Numbered from the stretch's first letter, positions 1 through 5,177 are shown. The stretch: DNA of 6,973 nt from Peptococcaceae bacterium UBA4997 (GCA_002398485.1 DGYV01000022.1:1-6973), one strand, 5' to 3'. A program made the numbers and translations. Notes: generated by a model not told the origin, from the letters alone.

Positions 1-1202
1 TGGGTAAACAAAAGTTTGAACGCAATAAACCACACGTTAATATTGGCACCATTGGTCACGTAGACCACGGTAAAACCACATTGACCGCAGCAATTACATT
101 GTGCTTATCCAAAGCAGGCGGTGCAGAAGTAAAAGCTTATGATCAAATCGACTCCGCACCCGAGGAAAGGGAACGTGGTATCACGATCAATACTTCACAC
201 GTAGAGTATGAAACTGAAACTCGTCACTATGCGCACGTTGACTGCCCCGGGCACGCCGACTATGTAAAGAACATGATCACCGGCGCAGCTCAGATGGACG
301 GAGCTATATTGGTAGTAAGCGCGGCAGACGGCCCTATGCCCCAAACCCGTGAACACATTTTGCTTTCCCGTCAGGTAGGTGTACCTTATATAGTAGTATT
401 CATGAATAAAGCAGACCAGGTAGATGATCCTGAATTATTGGAATTGGTAGAGATGGAAATTCGTGAGCTGTTGAACGAATATGAATTTCCCGGTGATGAT
501 ACACCCATCATCTGCGGTTCTGCCTTGAAAGCCTTGGAATGCGGCTGTGGCGGCAAAGACTGCGAAGCCTGCAAACCTATATGGGAATTGATGACTGCGG
601 TAGACGCATATGTTCCCACTCCCGAGCGTGATAAAGACAAACCCTTCCTGATGCCTATAGAAGACGTGTTCACTATCACCGGCCGTGGTACGGTAGTAAC
701 AGGCCGTGTAGAACGCGGACAGGTAAAAGTAGGTGATACCGTTCATATAGTAGGTTTGATGGATGAAGCCAAACAAACGGTAGTAACGGGTGTAGAAATG
801 TTCCGTAAGCTTTTGGATTATGCGGAAGCAGGCGACAATATTGGTTGCCTTCTTCGCGGTATCGACCGTAAAGAAGTAGAACGCGGCCAAGTATTGGCAA
901 AGCCGGGCAGCATTCATCCCCATACCGAATTTGAAGGTGAAGTATATGTACTGACCAAAGAAGAAGGTGGCCGTCATACCCCTTTCTTCAACGGTTATCG
1001 TCCTCAGTTCTATTTCCGTACCACAGACGTAACAGGTGTAGCCAATTTACCTGAAGGCGTAGAAATGGTAATGCCAGGGGACAACGTTAAAATGAGTATA
1101 GTATTGATTACGCCGATTGCTCTTGAAGAAGGCTTGCGTTTTGCTATTCGCGAAGGCGGCCATACTGTTGGCGCAGGTGTTGTTTCCAAGGTTATTAAAT
1201 AA
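1..1202 (+). CDS. tuf: Elongation factor Tu (lacks only first base of start codon)
   Basis: EF-Tu is the cytoplasmic GTPase that delivers aminoacyl-tRNA to the ribosomal A site. The window opens on the TG of the ATG; reading [12 protein letters not shown] onward gives 400 residues, the usual length. The GTPase domain (about 1-205) shows the P-loop GHVDHGKT (19-26), switch I RGITI (T62), DCPGH (81-85, with catalytic H85), NKAD (136-139, usually NKCD or NKVD) and GSALK (173-177). The two beta-barrel domains follow and end in [10 protein letters not shown]. An insertion around 181-191 holds four cysteines in a C-x-C-x4-C-x2-C pattern, which I recall from clostridial EF-Tu proteins. Valine codons are mostly GTA, unlike rplA downstream. 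Many Clostridia carry two tuf genes, so this may be the copy beside rpmG rather than the one in the str operon, but its upstream neighbour is not visible. Identity is certain. Confidence 0.98.
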   Translation, partial: GKQKFERNKPHVNIGTIGHVDHGKTTLTAAITLCLSKAGGAEVKAYDQIDSAPEERERGITINTSHVEYETETRHYAHVDCPGHADYVKNMITGAAQMDGAILVVSAADGPMPQTREHILLSRQVGVPYIVVFMNKADQVDDPELLELVEMEIRELLNEYEFPGDDTPIICGSALKALECGCGGKDCEACKPIWELMTAVDAYVPTPERDKDKPFLMPIEDVFTITGRGTVVTGRVERGQVKVGDTVHIVGLMDEAKQTVVTGVEMFRKLLDYAEAGDNIGCLLRGIDRKEVERGQVLAKPGSIHPHTEFEGEVYVLTKEEGGRHTPFFNGYRPQFYFRTTDVTGVANLPEGVEMVMPGDNVKMSIVLITPIALEEGLRFAIREGGHTVGAGVVSKVIK

Positions 1203-1205
1203 TCA

Positions 1206-1274
1206 AGCTAAACGCCAGATGTTTCATCCGGTGAATTAGCTATATTTTCAGCTTAGGTTTTAGCGAAGCTAAAA
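1206..1274 (+). promoter_or_regulatory. Two-hairpin RNA element, copy 1 (tuf 3' region)
   Basis: This begins four bases after the tuf stop codon. Hairpin A pairs 1213-1221 with 1225-1233 over a TTT loop, with one A-C mismatch. An outer helix pairs 1206-1211 with 1236-1241. Hairpin B pairs 1258-1264 with 1268-1274 over a GAA loop. The same layout with related sequence recurs at 3776-3853 upstream of rplJ, with compensatory base changes in both hairpins, so the structure rather than the sequence appears to be kept. I do not recognise it as a known riboswitch. It sits upstream of the tuf terminator and could affect termination, mRNA stability or protein binding; its function is unknown. Confidence 0.65.
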
Positions 1275-1321
1275 GCAAGATTGAATTAATTTGAAAATCC
1301 TATATTGAATTTGCCAGATAA

Positions 1322-1357
1322 AAAACCGGAGCAGGTTCTCCTGCTTCGGTTTTATTT
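1322..1357 (+). terminator. Intrinsic terminator after tuf
   Basis: A 14-bp stem (1322-1335 with 1340-1353, one G-U pair) with a TTCT loop is followed by a T-rich run ending at 1357. It separates tuf from the rpmG operon. Its 5' arm and loop contain AGCAGGTTCT, which is identical to ten bases of the L10-binding hairpin at 3888-3897. Confidence 0.9.
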
Positions 1358-1373
1358 GTCCTTCTTTTACTGC

Positions 1374-1403
1374 TTGACATAACAGGGTAAAATATGTTAA
1401 AGT
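1374..1403 (+). promoter_or_regulatory. Promoter of the rpmG-secE-nusG-rplK-rplA operon
   Basis: A perfect -35 TTGACA (1374-1379) lies 18 bp from TAAAGT (1398-1403). The -10 is preceded by TG one base away (1395-1396), giving an extended -10. Transcription would start near 1410, where an exact 10-bp tandem repeat GTGAATTTAT (1410-1429) begins. The start follows the tuf terminator directly and leaves a leader of about 70 bases before rpmG. Confidence 0.75.
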
Positions 1404-1479
1404 ATCTAGGTGAATTTATGTGAATTTATACGGATTTATTATGATAGGTAGATTGTGTTTTTGACGGGAGGTGGCACTG

Positions 1480-1629
1480 ATGCGGGTAGCAATAACCCTG
1501 GCATGCAGCGAGTGCAAAAGGCGTAATTACATTACTACAAAAAACAAAAAAACCACGCCGGATCGTATTGAATTACAGAAATATTGCAGTTACTGCAAAA
1601 CTCATACTGCACACAAAGAGACTAAATAA
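1480..1629 (+). CDS. rpmG: 50S ribosomal protein L33, zinc-binding type
   Basis: L33 is a small protein of the large ribosomal subunit near the E site. This 49-residue protein starts [12 protein letters not shown] and ends HTAHKETK. Two CxxC pairs (C9/C12 and C36/C39) mark it as the zinc-binding C+ form rather than the cysteine-free, zinc-independent form induced under zinc limitation in some Bacillota. Length and sequence match the clostridial type. The ATG follows GGGAGGTGG (1466-1474) at good spacing. It is the first gene after the promoter at 1374-1403, and secE follows 23 bases after its stop. The tRNA-Trp gene often found between rpmG and secE in other bacteria is absent. It is short and easily missed by automatic ORF calls, but it is unambiguous. 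Confidence 0.96.
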   Translation: MRVAITLACSECKRRNYITTKNKKTTPDRIELQKYCSYCKTHTAHKETK

Positions 1630-1652
1630 GCAAGAAGTTAGGATGTGAGCCA

Positions 1653-1871
1653 ATGGCTAAAGAAGTGGCTGTAAGCGGCAAAACTAAAAAAGCACGAAAA
1701 AGCAAAAATTTCTTTCGCGGCACTTGGAGTGAATTAAAAAAAGTCCACTGGCCAACTAAAAAAGAAGTGGTCAAATACACTGCTGTTGTATTATCCACTG
1801 TAATTATCATGGCCGTATTTTTTTGGATTTTAGATATGATTCTTTCCTTGGGTTTGGGGCTTGTTATCTAA
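1653..1871 (+). CDS. secE: Preprotein translocase subunit SecE
   Basis: SecE clamps and stabilises SecY in the SecYEG channel of the cytoplasmic membrane. This is the short, single-span form usual in Gram-positive bacteria (72 residues). A lysine-rich cytoplasmic N terminus (about 1-22) leads to the conserved amphipathic segment W25-x-E-L-K-K-V-x-W-P34, followed by one hydrophobic transmembrane helix at about 43-66. The ATG at 1653 is preceded by AGGATG about 10 bases upstream; the ATG at 1643 hits TGA at once and cannot be used. secE sits between rpmG and nusG, the canonical arrangement, which supports the call beyond the sequence match. Confidence 0.96.
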   Translation: MAKEVAVSGKTKKARKSKNFFRGTWSELKKVHWPTKKEVVKYTAVVLSTVIIMAVFFWILDMILSLGLGLVI

Positions 1872-1899
1872 GCTTTTGGCATGAGTGATTTTGCCTGTT

Positions 1900-1935
1900 A
1901 AGGAGGTGTGGCGGTTTCTTGCGGGAGCCCGCCTC
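1900..1935 (+). promoter_or_regulatory. Unusual nusG ribosome binding region with hairpin
   Basis: A strong AAGGAGGTG (1900-1908) lies about 35 bases before the conserved nusG ATG at 1943, too far for normal use. Between them GGCGG (1910-1914) can pair with CCGCC (1929-1933), or GCGG (1921-1924) with CCGC (1929-1932). As an alternative, GAGGTG (1903-1908) can pair with CGCCTC (1930-1935) and mask the site. Either a hairpin brings the site close to ATG 1943, or translation starts at TTG 1919. Confidence 0.45.
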
Positions 1936-1942
1936 AATAATT

Positions 1943-2470
1943 ATGGAAAAAGAATGGTATGTTATCCATACCTATGCCGGGTATGAAAACAAGGTAAAAG
2001 CAAATCTGGAAAAACGTGTTGAATCCATGAATATGGAGGAAAACATTTTCCGTATTGTTGTGCCTATGGAAGATGAAGTTCAAATCAAAGACGGCAAACG
2101 TAAAATTGTAAAAAGAAAAGTATACCCCGGTTATGTAATGGTTGAAATGCAATTGACGGATACATCCTGGTATGTTGTGCGTAATACACCCGGCGTTACA
2201 GGTTTTGTTGGCGCCGGTTCAAAACCTGTGCCTTTGGCTCATGATGAAGTTGAGATGATTCTTGCTCAAATGGGTTATACCGAGCAAAAATGGAAAGTCA
2301 ATTTTGAAGTGGGTGAAAATGTACGGGTAGTAAACGGGCCTTTTGAGGGTATGCCCGGTGTAGTTGAGGAAATTTTCCCGGATAAAGGTAAGGTAAAACT
2401 TTCCGTATCCATGTTTGGAAGGGATACTTTGGTTGAACTGGAATATCCCCAAATAGAAAAAATGATTTAG
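1943..2470 (+). CDS. nusG: Transcription termination/antitermination factor NusG
   Basis: NusG binds RNA polymerase and affects pausing and termination; in many bacteria it also contacts ribosomal protein S10 or Rho. The 175-residue protein starts MEKEWYVIHTYAGYENKVKA, nearly the same as Bacillus NusG. It has the NGN domain (about 4-105, with VYPGYVMVEM and WYVVRNTPGVTGFVG) and a C-terminal KOW domain (about 123-175, with V130-N-G-P-F134). I chose ATG 1943 because homologues start there. A TTG at 1919, in frame and 12 bases after a strong AGGAGG, would add eight residues (MREPASII) and cannot be excluded. An AT-rich hairpin spans the stop codon. nusG links secE to the rplK-rplA pair, as in most bacteria. 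Confidence 0.96.
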   Translation: MEKEWYVIHTYAGYENKVKANLEKRVESMNMEENIFRIVVPMEDEVQIKDGKRKIVKRKVYPGYVMVEMQLTDTSWYVVRNTPGVTGFVGAGSKPVPLAHDEVEMILAQMGYTEQKWKVNFEVGENVRVVNGPFEGMPGVVEEIFPDKGKVKLSVSMFGRDTLVELEYPQIEKMI

Positions 2471-2488
2471 AAATCATTTTGAGTTTTT
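2459..2488 (+). terminator. Weak AT-rich hairpin over the nusG stop, possible partial terminator
   Basis: A perfect AT-rich inverted repeat (2459-2468 with 2471-2480) spans the nusG TAG and is followed by GAG and five Ts (2484-2488). It has a single G-C pair, so it is a poor terminator on its own. It may lower expression of rplK-rplA relative to nusG or protect RNA ends. No convincing separate promoter was found between it and rplK. Confidence 0.25.
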
Positions 2489-2529
2489 ATCAATGGGTTT
2501 CCCTGCATGGGGTTTTCCCTAAGCAGTTA

Positions 2530-2559
2530 GTGGGAGGAGCTAATGCTCCGCCAGACCAC
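2530..2559 (+). promoter_or_regulatory. L1-binding box in the rplK leader
   Basis: An outer helix GTGG/CCAC (2530-2533 with 2556-2559) and an inner helix GGAGC/GCTCC (2536-2540 with 2545-2549, loop TAAT) flank an asymmetric internal loop: GA on the 5' side and GCCAGA on the 3' side. As I recall it, this is the shape of the L1 site in 23S rRNA and in archaeal and bacterial L1 mRNAs (two helices, short GA side, longer purine-rich side). It sits about ten bases before the rplK ribosome binding site, where L1 could repress its own operon by blocking translation. A related box lies at 3027-3053. Confidence 0.7.
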
Positions 2560-2582
2560 ATTTTGAATGAGGAGGTGTCCAA

Positions 2583-3008
2583 ATGGCAAAAAAGGTAATG
2601 GCAATAGTAAAATTGCAAATTCCTGCCGGTAAAGCAAATCCCGCACCCCCTGTTGGCCCTGCATTAGGTCAGCATGGTGTGAATATCATGGGCTTTTGCA
2701 AGGAGTTTAACGAAAGAACACAGAAAGATGCTGGGTTGATCATCCCTGCGGAAATCACTATTTATGAAGACCGCTCTTTCACTTTTGTTTTGAAAACTCC
2801 CCCTGCAGCAGTATTGCTTAAAAAAGCGGCCAATATTGAAAAGGGTTCAGGCGTTCCCAACAAAGACAAGGTTGCTACATTATCCAGAGCTAAAGCTCGT
2901 GAAATAGCTGAAAGCAAGATGGCAGACTTAAATGCTGCATCTGTTGAAGCCGCTACCCGTATGATCGAAGGTACTGCAAGAAGTATGGGTATTACAATTA
3001 CCGACTAA
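2583..3008 (+). CDS. rplK: 50S ribosomal protein L11
   Basis: L11 binds the GTPase-associated centre of 23S rRNA and, with the L10-L12 stalk, helps factor GTPases and stringent-response signalling by RelA. The 141-residue protein has the usual length. Its N-terminal domain shows the proline- and glycine-rich segment [16 protein letters not shown] (20-35), the part that contacts thiostrepton-type drugs; the C-terminal RNA-binding domain (about 75-141) includes [14 protein letters not shown] and ends RSMGITITD. The ATG follows AGGAGGTG (2570-2577) at ideal spacing. It is paired with rplA in the standard L11 operon, behind a probable L1 operator. Confidence 0.98.
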   Translation: MAKKVMAIVKLQIPAGKANPAPPVGPALGQHGVNIMGFCKEFNERTQKDAGLIIPAEITIYEDRSFTFVLKTPPAAVLLKKAANIEKGSGVPNKDKVATLSRAKAREIAESKMADLNAASVEAATRMIEGTARSMGITITD

Positions 3009-3026
3009 TTGCATTTGTTTAAATAA

Positions 3027-3053
3027 TGTGGGAGGAATTTTCCGTATACCACA
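3027..3053 (+). promoter_or_regulatory. Second L1-like box, directly before rplA
   Basis: TGTGG (3027-3031) pairs with CCACA (3049-3053). GA (3032-3033) is unpaired on the 5' side, GGA(A) (3034-3037) pairs with (T)TCC (3040-3043), and GTATA (3044-3048) is unpaired on the 3' side. It shares GTGGGAGGA, TCCG and ACCACA in order with the box before rplK, with a shorter inner helix. Its 3' arm touches the rplA ribosome binding site (AAAGGAGG, 3053-3060), so occupancy should block rplA translation. That it binds L1 is an inference. Confidence 0.55.
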
Positions 3054-3067
3054 AAGGAGGTTTTTAT

Positions 3068-3766
3068 ATGCCGAAACATGGCAAAAAATATTTAGATGCA
3101 GTAAAATCTTTTGATAACACTAATTTATTTGAACCAAAAGAAGCTTTGGCTTTGGTAAAAGCCAATGCTAAAGCAAAATTTGACGAAACTATTGAGTTGT
3201 CTGTTCGTTTGAGCTTGGATCCTCGTCAGGCCGACCAGCAGATTCGTGGTGCTGTTGTATTACCTAATGGTACGGGTGTAAGCCGTAAGGTTTTGGTTTT
3301 CGCTAAAGGTGAAAAAGCTAAAGAAGCGGAAGAGGCCGGAGCCGATTATGTTGGTGCTGAAGAATTGGTAACCAAAATCCAAGGTGGCTGGTTTGATTTT
3401 GATGTAGCTATTGCCACACCTGATATGATGGGTGTTGTTGGTAAAATAGGCCGTATCTTGGGTCCCAAAGGTTTAATGCCAAACCCCAAAACCGGTACCG
3501 TAAGCATGGATGTTGCACGTGCTATTGCCGATGTTAAAGCCGGTAAGGTTGAGTATCGTTTGGATAAAGCAGCGAACATTCATGTTCGTTTGGGTAAGGC
3601 TTCTTTCGATGTTGATAAATTACTGGAAAACTATCTTACTATTATTGAAATTTTGCTCAAAGCCAGGCCCGCCTCGGCAAAAGGTCAATATATGAAAAAT
3701 GTTACTGTATCTTCTACTATGGGTCCCGGGGTAAAAATAAATCCCTTGAAACCTACAGGTAAATAA
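3068..3766 (+). CDS. rplA: 50S ribosomal protein L1
   Basis: L1 forms the mobile stalk at the ribosomal E site and is the usual translational repressor of the rplK-rplA operon. The 232-residue protein has the family length. Domain I is formed by residues 1 to about 67 and about 160-232, with domain II between them; the signature [19 protein letters not shown] (125-143) is intact. The C terminus has [17 protein letters not shown] chose ATG 3068 because AAAGGAGG ends seven bases before it and homologues start MPKHGKKY. An in-frame ATG at 3026 would add 14 residues but lacks a ribosome binding site and falls in the L1-like hairpin. The last 20 bases of the gene also hold the -35 of the rplJ promoter. 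Confidence 0.98.
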   Translation: MPKHGKKYLDAVKSFDNTNLFEPKEALALVKANAKAKFDETIELSVRLSLDPRQADQQIRGAVVLPNGTGVSRKVLVFAKGEKAKEAEEAGADYVGAEELVTKIQGGWFDFDVAIATPDMMGVVGKIGRILGPKGLMPNPKTGTVSMDVARAIADVKAGKVEYRLDKAANIHVRLGKASFDVDKLLENYLTIIEILLKARPASAKGQYMKNVTVSSTMGPGVKINPLKPTGK

Positions 3767-3774
3767 GTTATAAT
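3746..3774 (+). promoter_or_regulatory. rplJ-rplL promoter inside the rplA 3' end
   Basis: TTGAAA (3746-3751) and a perfect TATAAT (3769-3774) are 17 bp apart. The -35 lies within the last rplA codons and the -10 just after its stop. Transcription would start near 3781, so the RNA begins within a few bases of hairpin A of the structured element and continues through the L10 leader. Confidence 0.8.
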
Positions 3775-3775
3775 A

Positions 3776-3853
3776 AAGCGAAATGCTAGATGTTTCATCT
3801 AGTGAATTAGCTTATATTTTATATTTATAGCTTAGGTTTTGACGAAGTCAACA
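3776..3853 (+). promoter_or_regulatory. Two-hairpin RNA element, copy 2 (start of the rplJ leader)
   Basis: Hairpin A pairs 3784-3792 with 3796-3804 over TTT, with no mismatches (two G-U pairs at the base). The outer helix pairs 3776-3782 with 3807-3813 with one mismatch. Hairpin B pairs 3839-3843 with 3847-3851 over GAA. Compared with copy 1, hairpin A has a C-G to T-A change and a repaired mismatch, and hairpin B has two adjacent fully compensatory pair changes. If transcription starts near 3781, the outer helix is only partly transcribed from that promoter, but is complete in read-through RNA from rplA. Confidence 0.65.
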
Positions 3854-3989
3854 TCAAGCAATAATAAACAAGCATTATACCGCAGACAGCAGGTTCTTAG
3901 GATTAAAGGTAATACGCCTGCCGAGGTAAGCGCTAAATATCTTTTGATATAAAGCTCCTTACCGTACGGTAAGGAGCTTTATATTTTTT
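3854..3989 (+). promoter_or_regulatory. L10 leader attenuator (L10-L12 sensing)
   Basis: The core matches the Bacillota L10 leader as I know it from Bacillus: GCAGG (3889-3893) pairs with CCTGC (3917-3921), followed directly by CGAGGT. In Bacillus subtilis the L10(L12)4 complex binds this region and promotes termination. An antiterminator is visible: GGTAAG (3925-3930) and GCT (3932-3934) can pair with CTTACC (3958-3963) and AGC (3953-3955), which is mutually exclusive with the terminator stem. Excess L10-L12 should therefore favour termination before rplJ. Confidence 0.85.
3947..3989 (+). terminator. Terminator of the L10 leader
   Basis: A perfect 17-bp stem (3947-3963 with 3968-3984) with a GTAC loop is followed by five Ts (3985-3989). 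Its 5' arm overlaps the bases needed for the antiterminator pairing with 3925-3934, so it is a regulated rather than constitutive terminator. Confidence 0.92.
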
Positions 3990-4024
3990 ATTTAATGGAT
4001 ATGTACTTTTAAGGAGGTGTAACA

Positions 4025-4534
4025 ATGGAAAATAAACCCCAATTAGTAGTTAAGGAAAATCAGGTTGCGGAATTGCAATCCTGGATCGCTGAAAGTTCAG
4101 GCGTGGTTTTGACGGATTACCGTGGTTTAACTGTATCTGAAGTAACGGAATTGAGAGCAAACTTGCGTAAAAATGAAGTTGGTTACAAGGTAGCTAAAAA
4201 CACTTTAATTAAAAGAGCAGCCAATAATTTGGAAATAACAGATTTGGATTCTCATTTTGCAGGACCTACAGCTATTGCTTTTGCTAAAGATCCTATTGCG
4301 GTTGCCAAAACTTTGGTTGAATTTGCGGAAAAGCATAAGGCTTTGGAAATCAAAGCAGGTTTGTTGGATGGTAAATTTGTTGGTATTGATGTTATTAAAA
4401 ACTTGGCAAAATTGCCTTCCAGGGAAGTATTGCTTGCTAAAATGCTTGGTTCTATGCAATCTTCATTGTATAGCTTTGTTAGAGTTATTGATCAGATCCG
4501 TGAAAAACAGGAAGCGGTTACTGCCGCTGAATAG
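4025..4534 (+). CDS. rplJ: 50S ribosomal protein L10
   Basis: L10 is the base of the ribosomal stalk: its N-terminal domain binds 23S rRNA beside L11, and its C-terminal helix holds L12 dimers. The 169-residue protein shows the family hallmarks LTDYRGLTV (29-37), GYKVAKNTLIKRA (53-65) and FAGPTAIAF, then a helical C terminus (about 135-169) rich in hydrophobic residues that should bind L12. The ATG follows AAGGAGGTG (4011-4019). It is co-transcribed with rplL 42 bases downstream, and the L10-L12 complex probably feeds back on the leader described upstream. Confidence 0.98.
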   Translation: MENKPQLVVKENQVAELQSWIAESSGVVLTDYRGLTVSEVTELRANLRKNEVGYKVAKNTLIKRAANNLEITDLDSHFAGPTAIAFAKDPIAVAKTLVEFAEKHKALEIKAGLLDGKFVGIDVIKNLAKLPSREVLLAKMLGSMQSSLYSFVRVIDQIREKQEAVTAAE

Positions 4535-4576
4535 TAAATCATAAACTAAAAAGAAAGAATAAGAGGTGTATATAAT

Positions 4577-4954
4577 ATGTCTAAAGTTGACGAAATCATG
4601 GAATTGGTAAAAGGCATGACCATTCTAGAATTGGCTGATGTTGTTAAAGCTTTTGAAGAAGAATTTGGTGTAAGCGCTGCTCCTGTTGCAGTAGCTGGTG
4701 TTGCCGGTGATGGTGCTGTTGCAGGTGCCGCTGCCGAAGCTCAAACCGAATTTGATGTTATCCTTACTTCTTTTGGCGAAAAGAAAGTAAATGTTATCAA
4801 GGCTGTTCGTGAAATTACCGGCTTAGGCTTAAAAGAAGCTAAAGAATTGGTAGAAGCCGCTCCCAAACCTATTAAAGAAAAAATTGCCAAAGAAGAAGCT
4901 GATGCTGTTAAAGATAAATTGGAAGCTGCAGGCGCAAGCGTAGAAATCAAATAA
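4577..4954 (+). CDS. rplL: 50S ribosomal protein L7/L12
   Basis: L12 is the multi-copy stalk protein that recruits and stimulates the translational GTPases, including EF-Tu encoded at the start of this window. The 125-residue acidic protein has an N-terminal dimerisation and L10-binding domain (1-32), an alanine/glycine-rich flexible hinge (about 33-55) and the C-terminal factor-binding domain (56-125), with [14 protein letters not shown] (66-79) and [12 protein letters not shown]. The ribosome binding site AAGAGGTG (4561-4568) is weaker than that of rplJ, although L12 is made in several-fold excess in other bacteria; the source of that excess is not evident here. An intrinsic terminator follows 13 bases after the stop. 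Confidence 0.98.
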   Translation: MSKVDEIMELVKGMTILELADVVKAFEEEFGVSAAPVAVAGVAGDGAVAGAAAEAQTEFDVILTSFGEKKVNVIKAVREITGLGLKEAKELVEAAPKPIKEKIAKEEADAVKDKLEAAGASVEIK

Positions 4955-4967
4955 TTTTTTATATAAT

Positions 4968-4997
4968 AAAACACCCTCTGTAAAGGGGGTGTTTTTT
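4968..4997 (+). terminator. Intrinsic terminator after rplL
   Basis: A 12-bp stem (4968-4979 with 4984-4995, one T-G pair, loop GTAA) with ACACCC/GGGTGT at its core runs into a six-T tract (4992-4997). It separates rplJ-rplL from rpoB, so rpoB needs its own promoter or read-through. Confidence 0.92.
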
Positions 4998-4999
4998 GC

Positions 5000-5028
5000 T
5001 TGTTTTGAGGGGGTTGGGTATATATAAT
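5000..5028 (+). promoter_or_regulatory. Possible upstream rpoB promoter
   Basis: A perfect TATAAT (5023-5028) lies 17 bp from TTGTTT (5000-5005), directly after the rplL terminator. The -35 is weak and the stretch is AT-rich, so chance is possible. If used, it would lengthen the rpoB leader by about 60 bases compared with the downstream promoter. Confidence 0.35.
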
Positions 5029-5059
5029 AACTTTTGTGGTTTTTTATCACTCAATCTGC

Positions 5060-5088
5060 TTGACTAATTTATTTAAATATGCTAAAAT
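5060..5088 (+). promoter_or_regulatory. Main rpoB promoter
   Basis: TTGACT (5060-5065) and TAAAAT (5083-5088) are 17 bp apart, with an extended -10 TG at 5080-5081. The start would be near 5095, exactly where the long pairing of the rpoB leader begins. It resembles the rpmG promoter, which also has CTGCTTGAC and a TG-extended TAAA-type -10. Confidence 0.75.
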
Positions 5089-5095
5089 TATTGTT

Positions 5096-5177
5096 ACTGC
5101 TAAAATGGTGAATTATATCTTTTACTATTAGCAAATGCTTAGCGTAGTATAAGAGGTACTTTGCCCATTTTAGTAGT
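5096..5177 (+). promoter_or_regulatory. Structured 5' leader of rpoB
   Basis: A 13-bp stem (5096-5108 with 5165-5177, one G-T pair) closes the first 80 bases of the predicted rpoB transcript. Inside, TACTA and TAGTA pair, and the helix continues past a T-T mismatch through four more pairs to enclose a smaller hairpin. A T-rich stretch follows the closing stem. About 60 further bases lead to rpoB. I do not recognise the fold. It could be an attenuator, a protein site or a stability element. Confidence 0.45.

Noticed and set aside
386..977. Minus-strand open frames opposite tuf (also opposite nusG, rplA, rplJ, rplL and rpoB)
   Set aside because: They lie opposite strongly conserved genes, have no recognisable domains or ribosome binding sites, and follow from codon bias on the other strand.
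81..1202. tuf starting at TTG 81
   Set aside because: The frame is open to base 1 and encodes the P-loop and conserved N terminus; the true ATG begins one base outside the window.
1185..1206. A promoter at the end of tuf equivalent to the one in rplA (AATAAT at 1198-1203)
   Set aside because: The -10-like hexamer is in the matching position but no -35 lies at an acceptable distance.
1203..1321. Known riboswitch or tRNA in the tuf-rpmG gap
   Set aside because: No cloverleaf, and no match to the conserved cores of the common riboswitch classes I can recall; it is kept as an unassigned RNA element.
3026..3067. Longer rplA start at ATG 3026 (14 extra residues)
   Set aside because: It has no ribosome binding site, falls inside the L1-like hairpin, and homologues begin [11 protein letters not shown] 3068 has an ideal AAAGGAGG.
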